Source: Prevotella sp. | GTDB lineage: Bacteria; Bacteroidota; Bacteroidia; Bacteroidales; Bacteroidaceae | DNA length: 62,688 nt | NCBI GenBank assembly: GCA_016285245.1 | Contig: JAEEQH010000017.1 | Location: forward strand, 1-62,688 | Direction: 5' to 3' | Shown: positions 33,734 through 41,720 of the stretch, one piece after another | Position numbering within the stretch: the first letter of the stretch is position 1 | How the letters are laid out: every line of letters begins with the position of its first letter | Program-made: the position numbers and the translations under genes | Notes under the pieces: model-generated | Seen by the model: only the letters and a program-made list of their open reading frames with translations | Told to the model about the DNA's origin: nothing | The model's database searches: none

Positions 33734-35431
33734 ATGAACATTCTACAAACGATTATCACTAGCAGTCTGCTGACGCTCACCATCCAGGCATCAGCCCAGA
33801 CCGCCCCCGCCACAAGCTACAAACCTGTTAGCTACAGCAATCCCATCAGTTCGAACGTCTTCTGTGCCGACCCCACGGCATTTGAGTACAATGGACGGCT
33901 CTACGTCTACGGCTCAAACGACTCCCAACAGTTCGTGGCCAGCGGTAAGAAGGGAAGCAACCCCTACTCGGCCATCAGGTCAATCGTTGTCTTCTCTACC
34001 GATGACATGGTAAACTGGACTTTCCACGGTACGATAGACGTGAAGAAGGTATGTAGCTGGAGCGGCAACTCCTGGGCACCGTCAGCCACCTGGCGCATAA
34101 ACGACAACGGGCAACCCGAGTTCTTCATCTACTTCGCCAACGGCGCCAGCAACATCGGCGTCATGAAGGGTAGCTCACCCTTAGGTCCCTTCAAGTCGCC
34201 TCGCACCAGCGCCATGATTCAGGGCAACTCTCCTGGCGTGGCACCCTGTAACTGGTGCTTCGACCCGGGTGTCGTCGTTCTGGATAACGGCGAGACATGG
34301 ATTGGTTTTGGCGGCGGCGACCCCCAGGGCGGCAACAATCTGCAGCCTGGCAATGCCTGCATCGCGAAGCTAAAGAAGAACATGACCGAGATTGACGGCA
34401 AGGCCTACAAGCTGCCCGCCCCCTACCACTTCGAGGCCAGCGAACTGAACATCATGGACGGCAAGTTCGTCTACACCTACTGTTCATCTTTCAAGCCACG
34501 CGATAACAGCGCATGGAACACCTACAAGAAACAACACAACATCACCGTCGGTGCCCCGAATACTGGAACAATGTGCTATATGGTCACCGATGACCCCACA
34601 AATCCCGACTCATGGGAGTACAAAGGCGTCTACGGCCCCCACCCAGGCACCTCAGACAACAACCACTCACACTTGCAGAAATTCCAGGGCACCTACTACC
34701 ACATCTACCACTCCGGTGCGCTGCTGAAGGCGATGAAGGACGGTAAAGCCCCCGAGGTAGCCAGCTCTGCCTCTAACTTCCGCTCGCTCTGTGTCAACTT
34801 GGCCACGGTCAACGAAAGCACGCAGAAGATCGACCCCGTCGCGCTAGATAACAAAGGTGTACCGGCCATTAAGAACTTTGACCCCTACCAACAGCAGGAA
34901 GCCGAGACAATGGCTACCAGCGGCGGCGTCAACTACGAGGACTTCACCAATACGAAAAGCGTCACCTCCATCAACGACAACAAAAACGATGCGTCAGAGA
35001 ACTTGCAGATCAAGATGAAGGCTGGCGCTTGGACGATGGTGCGTCTAGCTGACTTCGGCGACGAGGGCGCCCGCTCGTTCACCGCCCGCGTCAGGGGCAA
35101 GGGCACTTTGGAGGTACGCGCAGCCAAGAACGGTAAAGCCCTGGCCTCCGTCTCCTTCGACTACAAAGCCTGGAAAGAATATACCGTTACCGTCCCCACG
35201 GTGCTCAAAGGCCTCTACGACTACCTCTTCTTCGTCTTCACCGAGGCTGACAGCAGCACCTACTTCGACTGGTGGCAGTTCTCCAAGGAGGTGCCCACCG
35301 ACATCAACGCAGTCACCAGACAGCGCACCGCCAATAATCAGACATACGACCTCAGCGGTAGGAAGGTTGAAAAGGTTACTAAGAAGAAAGGAATATACAT
35401 CCAAAACGGAAAGAAGGTCACGATTAAGTGA
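33734..35431 (+). CDS. GH43 enzyme with CBM6 and C-terminal tag
   Basis: 565 residues with a signal peptide (ASAQ). GH43 triad D46 (CADPTA), D177 (CFDPGV) and E234 (HFEASE). A CBM6-type module begins near YQQQEAETMA and continues through MVRLADFGDEGARSFTARVRG to YFDWWQF (about 385-520). The end is a short tag (YDLSGRKV ... GIYIQNGKKVTIK) shared with four other proteins here and resembling Prevotella type IX secretion sorting tails. Likely a xylan- or arabinoxylan-targeted arabinofuranosidase or xylosidase. The terminator hairpin overlaps the last codons. Confidence 0.87.
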   Translation: MNILQTIITSSLLTLTIQASAQTAPATSYKPVSYSNPISSNVFCADPTAFEYNGRLYVYGSNDSQQFVASGKKGSNPYSAIRSIVVFSTDDMVNWTFHGTIDVKKVCSWSGNSWAPSATWRINDNGQPEFFIYFANGASNIGVMKGSSPLGPFKSPRTSAMIQGNSPGVAPCNWCFDPGVVVLDNGETWIGFGGGDPQGGNNLQPGNACIAKLKKNMTEIDGKAYKLPAPYHFEASELNIMDGKFVYTYCSSFKPRDNSAWNTYKKQHNITVGAPNTGTMCYMVTDDPTNPDSWEYKGVYGPHPGTSDNNHSHLQKFQGTYYHIYHSGALLKAMKDGKAPEVASSASNFRSLCVNLATVNESTQKIDPVALDNKGVPAIKNFDPYQQQEAETMATSGGVNYEDFTNTKSVTSINDNKNDASENLQIKMKAGAWTMVRLADFGDEGARSFTARVRGKGTLEVRAAKNGKALASVSFDYKAWKEYTVTVPTVLKGLYDYLFFVFTEADSSTYFDWWQFSKEVPTDINAVTRQRTANNQTYDLSGRKVEKVTKKKGIYIQNGKKVTIK

Positions 35432-35441
35432 CCTTCTTTTT
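35413..35441. terminator. Terminator overlapping the GH43-CBM6 stop codon
   Basis: A 9-bp perfect stem (35413-35421 with 35428-35436), a 6-nt loop and a TTTTT run. The stop codon TGA (35429-35431) lies inside the 3' arm. It can also serve the convergent CE6 gene, whose stop is at 35446. Confidence 0.8.
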
Positions 35442-35445
35442 ATTA

Positions 35446-36834
35446 TTACCTGATGACTATCTTCTTACCACTACGGATGTAGATGCCAGGTTTCAGAGCA
35501 TCGGGCAGTGCCAGCCGTCCGTCAAGCGAATAAAGCGGTGCCTGGAACGGACTGTCAATGTTCACGCTATGGATAGCCGTCGGAGCATAAGCCTCGTCAT
35601 TGGAGAGGAACACATCGTCGAAAGTCAAATCACCAGCCTTGGCAGCACGGAACTGCACCTTACCCACCTTTGCAGGATCTAATTTCACAGAGCCGTTTTT
35701 CGCATTCTGAAGGTCGACGACAAACGTCGTCTTATCGCCGAAAGCCTCCCTGAAGGCGATCTTGCTAGGCGACAGGTTACTAATCATCACCTCGCCATCG
35801 CACGTATTCTTCTTCAGTTTAATGACAAGATACTTGTAGTCCGACCAGTCAGCACCTTCGGCATAGTTCCACGTCACCATACCACCAGCTTTCGCAGCCT
35901 TCATAGTCTTGTTGCTCGAGGTATAAGTGCTGTTGACGTTGGCTGTCAATGCGCCCTCACTGAAAGAGAAATAAGGAGGCTTGAGTCCCATCGTAGCAAG
36001 GGCAGAAACGGCATAGCGATAACCCATCATGCGATAGCCCAGAGCGCTGAAGTGCAGGTTGTCCTTCTGGGCGCCTTGCGGACAGTCCTTCGAAGATATG
36101 ACATAGGAGTTGGGAATCACCTTGGGGACTGTATTAATAATCGTATTATGTCCATAGCATGCACCACCAGCGGCCTGACTTACAAGCTCGCCCACGAAGA
36201 GGGGTACCTCGGCGGCATTCAGACTAAGAGAGTCTATCAGTCGGTCATAGATCTTCTTCACCTTCTGAGGCCAGCTCTGATCACCGTTGTTCGAACAACC
36301 CTGATGTAGCAGAATGCCCCTAATGACACCTGACTTCTGGGCAATCTTTGCCATATCGACCAGACGCTGGAACGGGTCATTGTTGTAGGCTTTGAAATAG
36401 TTGATAAGCCAGCTCTCCGTCGACGGATTCATCGAGGCGATGTATTTCTTGACTTCCTCCTGCATGAAACCTTCAATCTTGGTGCCGCCAATGGCAACGT
36501 CCACCACACCAATCTTGATATTCTCGGGCAGGCTCTGCACCATGGTACGTCCGAACCAGTCGGCCATACCCAGTCCCGTGCTTTCACGGACCAGGGGCGG
36601 AACGGCCTTATACCACTGTCCCATCGTACGTTTCGGACTATTGAAGTTGACGCAGGCCAACATCTGGAAACGCTCAGGAACGCCAGTCTTGTCCACAGAC
36701 TCTGGCTGGGCATTGCCCTCCATGTTCGACTGTCCGAAACAGAGATAGATGTAGAAGTTCGGATCAACGTCGGCCTTCGCTCCGGGGAGCAGGGTGGCCA
36801 ACAGCACTCCTAACGTTACAATTTTCTTTTTCAT
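35446..36834 (-). CDS. CE6-type acetyl xylan esterase (SGNH/SASA fold) with C-terminal tag
   Basis: 462 residues with a signal peptide. SASA/DUF303 hallmarks: FGQSNMEG with nucleophile Ser36, an HQGCSN block, and DNLHFSALGY with catalytic His261. This matches carbohydrate esterase family 6, which deacetylates xylan. Residues about 290-415 form a beta-sandwich, probably carbohydrate-binding. The protein ends with the shared tag (YSLDGRLA ... GIYIRSGKKIVIR). Third gene of the CE1-GH3-CE6 operon, 15 bp after GH3. Confidence 0.85.
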   Translation of the reverse strand: MKKKIVTLGVLLATLLPGAKADVDPNFYIYLCFGQSNMEGNAQPESVDKTGVPERFQMLACVNFNSPKRTMGQWYKAVPPLVRESTGLGMADWFGRTMVQSLPENIKIGVVDVAIGGTKIEGFMQEEVKKYIASMNPSTESWLINYFKAYNNDPFQRLVDMAKIAQKSGVIRGILLHQGCSNNGDQSWPQKVKKIYDRLIDSLSLNAAEVPLFVGELVSQAAGGACYGHNTIINTVPKVIPNSYVISSKDCPQGAQKDNLHFSALGYRMMGYRYAVSALATMGLKPPYFSFSEGALTANVNSTYTSSNKTMKAAKAGGMVTWNYAEGADWSDYKYLVIKLKKNTCDGEVMISNLSPSKIAFREAFGDKTTFVVDLQNAKNGSVKLDPAKVGKVQFRAAKAGDLTFDDVFLSNDEAYAPTAIHSVNIDSPFQAPLYSLDGRLALPDALKPGIYIRSGKKIVIR

Positions 36835-36849
36835 TATGGTGATAATAGA

Positions 36850-39468
36850 TTATTTCACTGTGAAGTCCAGCGTCTTCAGGTCCTCGTCACGCGACGACGT
36901 GCCGTAGAGAATCTGGTAGCGGCCGGGCTTGACTGAGAGCTCGTCGATAGCCTCATCGTAGAACTCGAAGGCCTCGCCGTCGAGGGCGATGGTAGCGGCG
37001 GCCGTCTGTCCGGCAGCCAGGCTGAGTTTCTGGAAGCCCTTCAGCGACTTGATGGGCGCACCGGCATCGTCAAGGGCCTTGACATAGACCTGTATGGTCT
37101 CGGTACCCTCACGCTTGCCTGTGTTCGTCACAGGAACAGTGAGTGTGCAGAAAGGCTTGCCTGTCTTCTTGGCCTTAGCCGACTTGGCAGAGAGCTTAGC
37201 CTGGCCAACGCTGAAGGTCGTATACGACAGTCCGTAGCCGAAAGCATACTGCGGCACACCCTTGAAGTAACGGTACGTACGGTTCTCCATATTATAGTCG
37301 AGGAAGTCAGGCAGGTCGTCGTTCGAGCGGTAGAACGTCACGGGCAGCTTGCCGCCGGGGTTATAGTCACCGAAGAGCACCTCTGCCAGAGCCTTCGCAC
37401 CACCCTGACCGGGATACCAAGCCTGCAGCAAGGCGTCGTACTGGCCTTCCAGAGCACCAAAAGCAATGGCAGATCCAGAGCAGTTGACGACGATGACGGG
37501 ACGGCCCGTAGCGTGCATGGCCTTAATGAGACGCTGCTGGCAGGCCGGCAGTTCGATGGTCTGCTTATCGCCGCCCTCACCCTCCATACGTGCGGAGATG
37601 CCGCCGATGACGACGATAGCGTCAGCCGCCTTCACCTCGTTGGCCAGCGGTGTGTAGTCCACCTGCTTACGCTCGCAGATGTCGCCGCGAAGCATGGCGA
37701 AGTTGCCGTTGCCACGGCTATACTCGATAACGACGTCATAGTCCTTACCCTGCTCGACGTGGAACGACTTGTAGTCGGCACCACGGCGTCCGAAGCCGAA
37801 GCCGCCACGACGGTTGCCACCGCCCAGTGCCGTCTCGATGGTGTCGCCGTTGACAATCAGCTTATAGCCATTGTCGGTCGTCAGCGTGTATTTCATCTCA
37901 CCCGTGAACGTTGCGGTGTACTTACCGCTGACACGGACGGAGAGGTTGTCGTTGTTGATACCCTCGGCAAAGCCCCAGGCACCGAAGGTCGAGAAGTTCA
38001 GTTCGTTGTAGTAGCCGGTCTTGTCGGGAGCGCCCTGGAGTTCCTTGTTGTTCCAGAACTCCACCTGCACACCCTTGCCACCGTTGAAGTCCTGCAGGTG
38101 GTGGACGGTCTCGTAGTCGTCGTTCAGCTCACAGGCCTTGTTGTAGATGACCTTGGCGCCGGGGACAGCGTTCTTGATACCTTCGAGCAGCGCGTGCTGG
38201 TGCTCCTTGGTCGGCGTGCCACCGTAGTTTCCGTTCAGTAGCTCCACATCGGCAGCGTTCGGGCCGACGACAGCCAGCGTCTTGATGCTCTTAGACAGCG
38301 GGAGAACACCCTTGTTCTCCAGCAGCACCATCGACTCGCGTGCAGCCTGTGTGGCCAGCTCGTCATGTTTTTCACAGCTGATGGTCGAAGCCGGGATATT
38401 AGCCCATGGCAGGTTCTCAGCAGGGTCGAACATACCCAGTTCGAAGCGGCCCATAAGCGTCTTACGCAGGTGACCGTCGAGGGTAGCCTCATTGATGAGT
38501 CCCTTCTCCAGAGCCTCGGTGAGCACCATGAACACCTTACCACACTCCAGATCAGTACCGTTAAGGACGGCGTCGACACTGGCACTAAGCGGATCCTTAT
38601 GTGTCTCGTGTTGGCCTCTGTTATAGAAGTTATTGATGGCGTCGCAGTCGGTCAAGACGATACCATCATAGTCCCACTTGTCGCGCAGGATGTTGATGAG
38701 CAGACGGTCGCTGGTGCAGCAGGGAACGCCCTCGAAGCGGTTATAGGCGCACATCACCTCACGGACGTTACCTTTCTTCACCAGTGCCTTGAAAGCCGGC
38801 AGATAGGTCTCCCACAGGTCGCGCGGGTTAACCCTGGCGTCGTAGGAATGGCGCAGGGGCTCCGGACCGCTATGAACGGCATAGTGCTTGGCACAGGCGT
38901 GCGTCTTGAAGTAGTTCGGGTCGTTGCCCTGCATACCGAGGACGGTCTGCACGCCAAGGACAGCGTTCAGGTAGGGGTCCTCGCCGCAGGTCTCCTGTCC
39001 ACGTCCCCATCGCGGGTCACGGAAGATGTTCACGTTCGGACACCAGAACGTCAGCTCAGGGTTACCTGGATAATAGGTGGCACCCATCTTCACGTTAAAC
39101 ACGTTATGGTCAGAGCGGTTCCAGTTGGCACGGGCCTCGTCGCTGACCTGCGAGAAGACATCGTAAACAAGCTGTGCATTGAAGGCAGCAGCCATACCGA
39201 TAGGCTGCGGATAGACAGTATAGTCGCCCTGGCGCACGCCGTGGCATGCCTCGCTCCACCAGTTGTATGACGGGATGCCGAGGCGGTCGATGGAAACGGA
39301 CTTGTTCATCATCAGTCCCACCTTCTCCTCGGGAGTGAGCAGTGAGATGAGGTTCTCCACACGCTCACGACGCGAGAGTGAGGTGTCCTGGAACGGATAC
39401 TTGGTTTGTGCCGACGCTGAGGTCAGGGTCAACATGGCGGTAAGGACCGCCAACATGGTCTTTTTCAT
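36850..39468 (-). CDS. GH3 beta-xylosidase-type glycosidase with PA14 domain
   Basis: 872 residues with a signal peptide. GH3 motifs: NWWSEACHGV, NIFRDPRWGRGQETCGEDPYL, CAKHYAVHSGPE and GIVLTDCDAINNFY, with nucleophile Asp274. A PA14-like domain (about 460-600) carries a Gly/Arg-rich loop, GGGNRRGGFGFGRRG, absent from the GH3 at 25335. A C-terminal fibronectin-like domain follows. Probably completes hydrolysis of xylo-oligosaccharides. Middle gene of an operon with two esterases, which suggests coupled deacylation and exo-hydrolysis. Confidence 0.9.
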   Translation of the reverse strand: MKKTMLAVLTAMLTLTSASAQTKYPFQDTSLSRRERVENLISLLTPEEKVGLMMNKSVSIDRLGIPSYNWWSEACHGVRQGDYTVYPQPIGMAAAFNAQLVYDVFSQVSDEARANWNRSDHNVFNVKMGATYYPGNPELTFWCPNVNIFRDPRWGRGQETCGEDPYLNAVLGVQTVLGMQGNDPNYFKTHACAKHYAVHSGPEPLRHSYDARVNPRDLWETYLPAFKALVKKGNVREVMCAYNRFEGVPCCTSDRLLINILRDKWDYDGIVLTDCDAINNFYNRGQHETHKDPLSASVDAVLNGTDLECGKVFMVLTEALEKGLINEATLDGHLRKTLMGRFELGMFDPAENLPWANIPASTISCEKHDELATQAARESMVLLENKGVLPLSKSIKTLAVVGPNAADVELLNGNYGGTPTKEHQHALLEGIKNAVPGAKVIYNKACELNDDYETVHHLQDFNGGKGVQVEFWNNKELQGAPDKTGYYNELNFSTFGAWGFAEGINNDNLSVRVSGKYTATFTGEMKYTLTTDNGYKLIVNGDTIETALGGGNRRGGFGFGRRGADYKSFHVEQGKDYDVVIEYSRGNGNFAMLRGDICERKQVDYTPLANEVKAADAIVVIGGISARMEGEGGDKQTIELPACQQRLIKAMHATGRPVIVVNCSGSAIAFGALEGQYDALLQAWYPGQGGAKALAEVLFGDYNPGGKLPVTFYRSNDDLPDFLDYNMENRTYRYFKGVPQYAFGYGLSYTTFSVGQAKLSAKSAKAKKTGKPFCTLTVPVTNTGKREGTETIQVYVKALDDAGAPIKSLKGFQKLSLAAGQTAAATIALDGEAFEFYDEAIDELSVKPGRYQILYGTSSRDEDLKTLDFTVK

Positions 39469-39502
39469 CTTTAATTGTTGAGTTTATAGTGTTGATTTGA
39501 TG

Positions 39503-41536
39503 TTAGAAGCCACCACCGCCAGGGAACTGACCGCCGCCACCGAAGCCGCCGCCACCGCCAAAGCCACCGGGACGACCGCCGCCAAAGCCGCCACCACGGT
39601 TACCACCAGGACGATTACCACCGCCGAAGCCACCGGGCATCTGGGAATCGGGCTGTTTCTTGATGTCGAACAACAGCTTCACCAAAGCACGACGACGCAG
39701 CGACCACGTGGGATAGTCGTCAGCACGGAGCGTGTTGACGCGGAAGCCCGGTCTCTGCTGACCGCCACCGCCCATGAAATCCATCGAACTGGTGGTGATG
39801 ATACAGGGCTTGGCATTGCCATCTGCCACCAAACGGTCGGTGATGGCATCGGCACCGCCCAGTTTGAACCAGCTCTCCATCGTGTCGCCCTCACCGGGGA
39901 CCAGCTGGATGAACACCGGCATTGTGAAGCCCTGCTGGGGCATCGGCGAGGTGTACCAAGCCTCCTGGCGCTCGAGGTCGTAGCCTACACGGCCATGCTC
40001 GATGTCACCCTGAGAAGCGAAGTTGAAGGGAGAATGGGGATTGTCGGCAATGCTGTACTTAAAGCCGCGGTCGGGCGAGAGGTACATATTGCTGGGATCG
40101 GCGACAGGCGTGCCGTCGACGATGAAGCAGTACTTGAATGTCTCAAAGAGGTACTCCTCGAGTTCTGCCGTCCAGACGCCATCGCTGTCGCGTACCATGG
40201 CAACATTCTCAGGCAGCATTTCGCACTCCAACTCCACCTTCTTGGCCTCGGGTGCCTTCATGCGGAAGATGATGCCCTTCTCGGTATATTCCGGCGAGAT
40301 GATGGGACGCGGGAAGAGACGGGCCATGACGCCAGCCGTGAACTGCTGTTCCTGACCGGTCTTGGCGGGAGCAGGCTGTCCGTTCTTCATGGCTTCCTCG
40401 GAGGCCTTCTTGTTGAACAGCAACGGCAGGGTCTTGGCCAGGAAGTACTTGGCGTTCATCCAAGTATGGCCGAACTTGTCGTTGGTAAACTCCTTAACGC
40501 TGCGGATACCCTTCTGGTCGAGGAATTCCATATAGTCACGGGCGTTGCCATAGAGGAAGTCGTCGGTGCCTACGCCGAGCCAGAAGAGGTTGATCTTCTT
40601 GTTCGTCTCGGCAGCATTGTCGTAGACTTCGGGGATGTCTGTCGATGTAAACGAGCTGTAGCTGCACAGATAGGAGAACTTGTCGAGGTTCGACAGACCG
40701 TTGAACAGCGCCTGGTTGCCACCACGCGAGAAGCCACCGATAGCACGGTTGTCGCGGTTGTTGATGGTGCGGTAGTTCTTCTCGATATAGGGCATCAGGT
40801 CGTTAATGAGATCCTTGCTGAACACGTCACCACCGAAACGTGTCTGCGGAGCACCCGAGGGAGCGCCCTCAGCAGCAGGCTTCGGCAGCAGCAGCTTCGA
40901 AGGATTGCCGTAGGGCAGCACCACAATCATCTCCTTGGCCTGCTTGTCGGCCAGGAGGTTGTCGAGGATGTAGTTCACACGGCCCACCTTGTAATAAACC
41001 TCCTCCGTGTCGGTCGTACCGCTGATGAGGTAGAACACGGGGTACTTCTTCTGGTCGCCCGGGTTGAACTGCATACCCATCGCGTTGTAGCTGGGCGGCA
41101 GATAGACAATGGCGGTGTTCGTGCCGCCAAGGCTCTTGGAGTAGTAGTGAATGTACTCGATGCGGCCATGGGGAACATCCTTGATGTCGTGAGGCAGCGC
41201 GCCGTCAGGACTCTTAATCTCGAGCAGACTGTTCTTAAAGCCCTCGTTGGGGAAGTACAGCGGGTTCGCCGGGTCCATAACGCTGACGCCATCGACGATG
41301 AAGCAGTACGGATACATATCGGGGGCGGCGGGACCGAGGGTGACGGTCCAAAGTCCCGTGGCCGCGTCGCGGGTCATCTCCTTACGACCGGCAAACTGCA
41401 CATCGACCATCACCTGGCGGGCAGAATCGTTCTTATACTGGAAGGTGACCATACCGTTACCATTGCAGACGGGCTGCGACATGGCTGTCAAGGCGCCACC
41501 AAAAAACAACAGGGTTGAAAGTAATAGCTGTTTCAT
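39503..41536 (-). CDS. CE1 feruloyl-esterase-type protein with degenerate second copy and Gly-rich tail
   Basis: 677 residues with a signal peptide. A CBM48-like domain (about 22-110) precedes a CE1 alpha/beta hydrolase domain with IGGFSRGGNQ (Ser270), a candidate Asp near 325 and FGHTWMNAKYFL (His357). Both modules then repeat: another CBM48-like domain (about 410-510) and a shortened CE1-like domain (about 515-630) with no G-x-S-x-G, so probably not catalytic. The last 40 residues are almost pure Gly with Phe, Arg and Pro. Likely removes ferulate or related acyl groups from arabinoxylan. First gene of the CE1-GH3-CE6 operon. Confidence 0.82.
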   Translation of the reverse strand: MKQLLLSTLLFFGGALTAMSQPVCNGNGMVTFQYKNDSARQVMVDVQFAGRKEMTRDAATGLWTVTLGPAAPDMYPYCFIVDGVSVMDPANPLYFPNEGFKNSLLEIKSPDGALPHDIKDVPHGRIEYIHYYSKSLGGTNTAIVYLPPSYNAMGMQFNPGDQKKYPVFYLISGTTDTEEVYYKVGRVNYILDNLLADKQAKEMIVVLPYGNPSKLLLPKPAAEGAPSGAPQTRFGGDVFSKDLINDLMPYIEKNYRTINNRDNRAIGGFSRGGNQALFNGLSNLDKFSYLCSYSSFTSTDIPEVYDNAAETNKKINLFWLGVGTDDFLYGNARDYMEFLDQKGIRSVKEFTNDKFGHTWMNAKYFLAKTLPLLFNKKASEEAMKNGQPAPAKTGQEQQFTAGVMARLFPRPIISPEYTEKGIIFRMKAPEAKKVELECEMLPENVAMVRDSDGVWTAELEEYLFETFKYCFIVDGTPVADPSNMYLSPDRGFKYSIADNPHSPFNFASQGDIEHGRVGYDLERQEAWYTSPMPQQGFTMPVFIQLVPGEGDTMESWFKLGGADAITDRLVADGNAKPCIITTSSMDFMGGGGQQRPGFRVNTLRADDYPTWSLRRRALVKLLFDIKKQPDSQMPGGFGGGNRPGGNRGGGFGGGRPGGFGGGGGFGGGGQFPGGGGF

Positions 41537-41564
41537 ATCGGTTAGGTTTTTGTCATTATCGCTG

Positions 41565-41630
41565 CAAAGGTAGTCAAAAAGTCTTGGAACGACACTACCT
41601 GATGTCTCACCGATTTTTCAATATGTCACA
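41565..41630 (-). promoter_or_regulatory. CE1-GH3-CE6 promoter with two operator boxes
   Basis: -7 TACCTTTG at 41572-41565. Inner box TGAGACATCAGGTAGT (41609-41594) lies 21 nt upstream. Outer box TGTGACATATTGAAAA (41630-41615) starts 21 bp further. Same geometry as SusC and GH3. Confidence 0.7.
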
Positions 41631-41678
41631 TATTTACTTTTTTTACCATCCGAAATGCTAATTATAGGAGATTTTTTG

Positions 41679-41686
41679 TACCTTTG
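41679..41686 (+). promoter_or_regulatory. -7 element (TACCTTTG) for the GH51 operon
   Basis: Perfect -7 motif 34 bp before the ATG at 41721. No operator pair is seen at the standard distance on this strand. Confidence 0.65.
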
Positions 41687-41720
41687 CAGAAAATAAACCC
41701 AAAACAATAAAATTACACAC

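Noticed and set aside
39497..41518. A 673-codon open frame on the plus strand opposite the CE1 gene.
   Set aside because: No signal peptide or domain. The minus frame has a full esterase active site, and the long antisense opening follows from codon bias. The same reasoning removes the long antisense frames opposite GH115, GH97 (9252), GH95 (45280) and GH43 (50561).
41621..41657. Operator boxes for the GH51 operon on the plus strand.
   Set aside because: At the standard positions before 41679 the sequence matches the consensus no better than background. The good boxes here face the CE1 gene.
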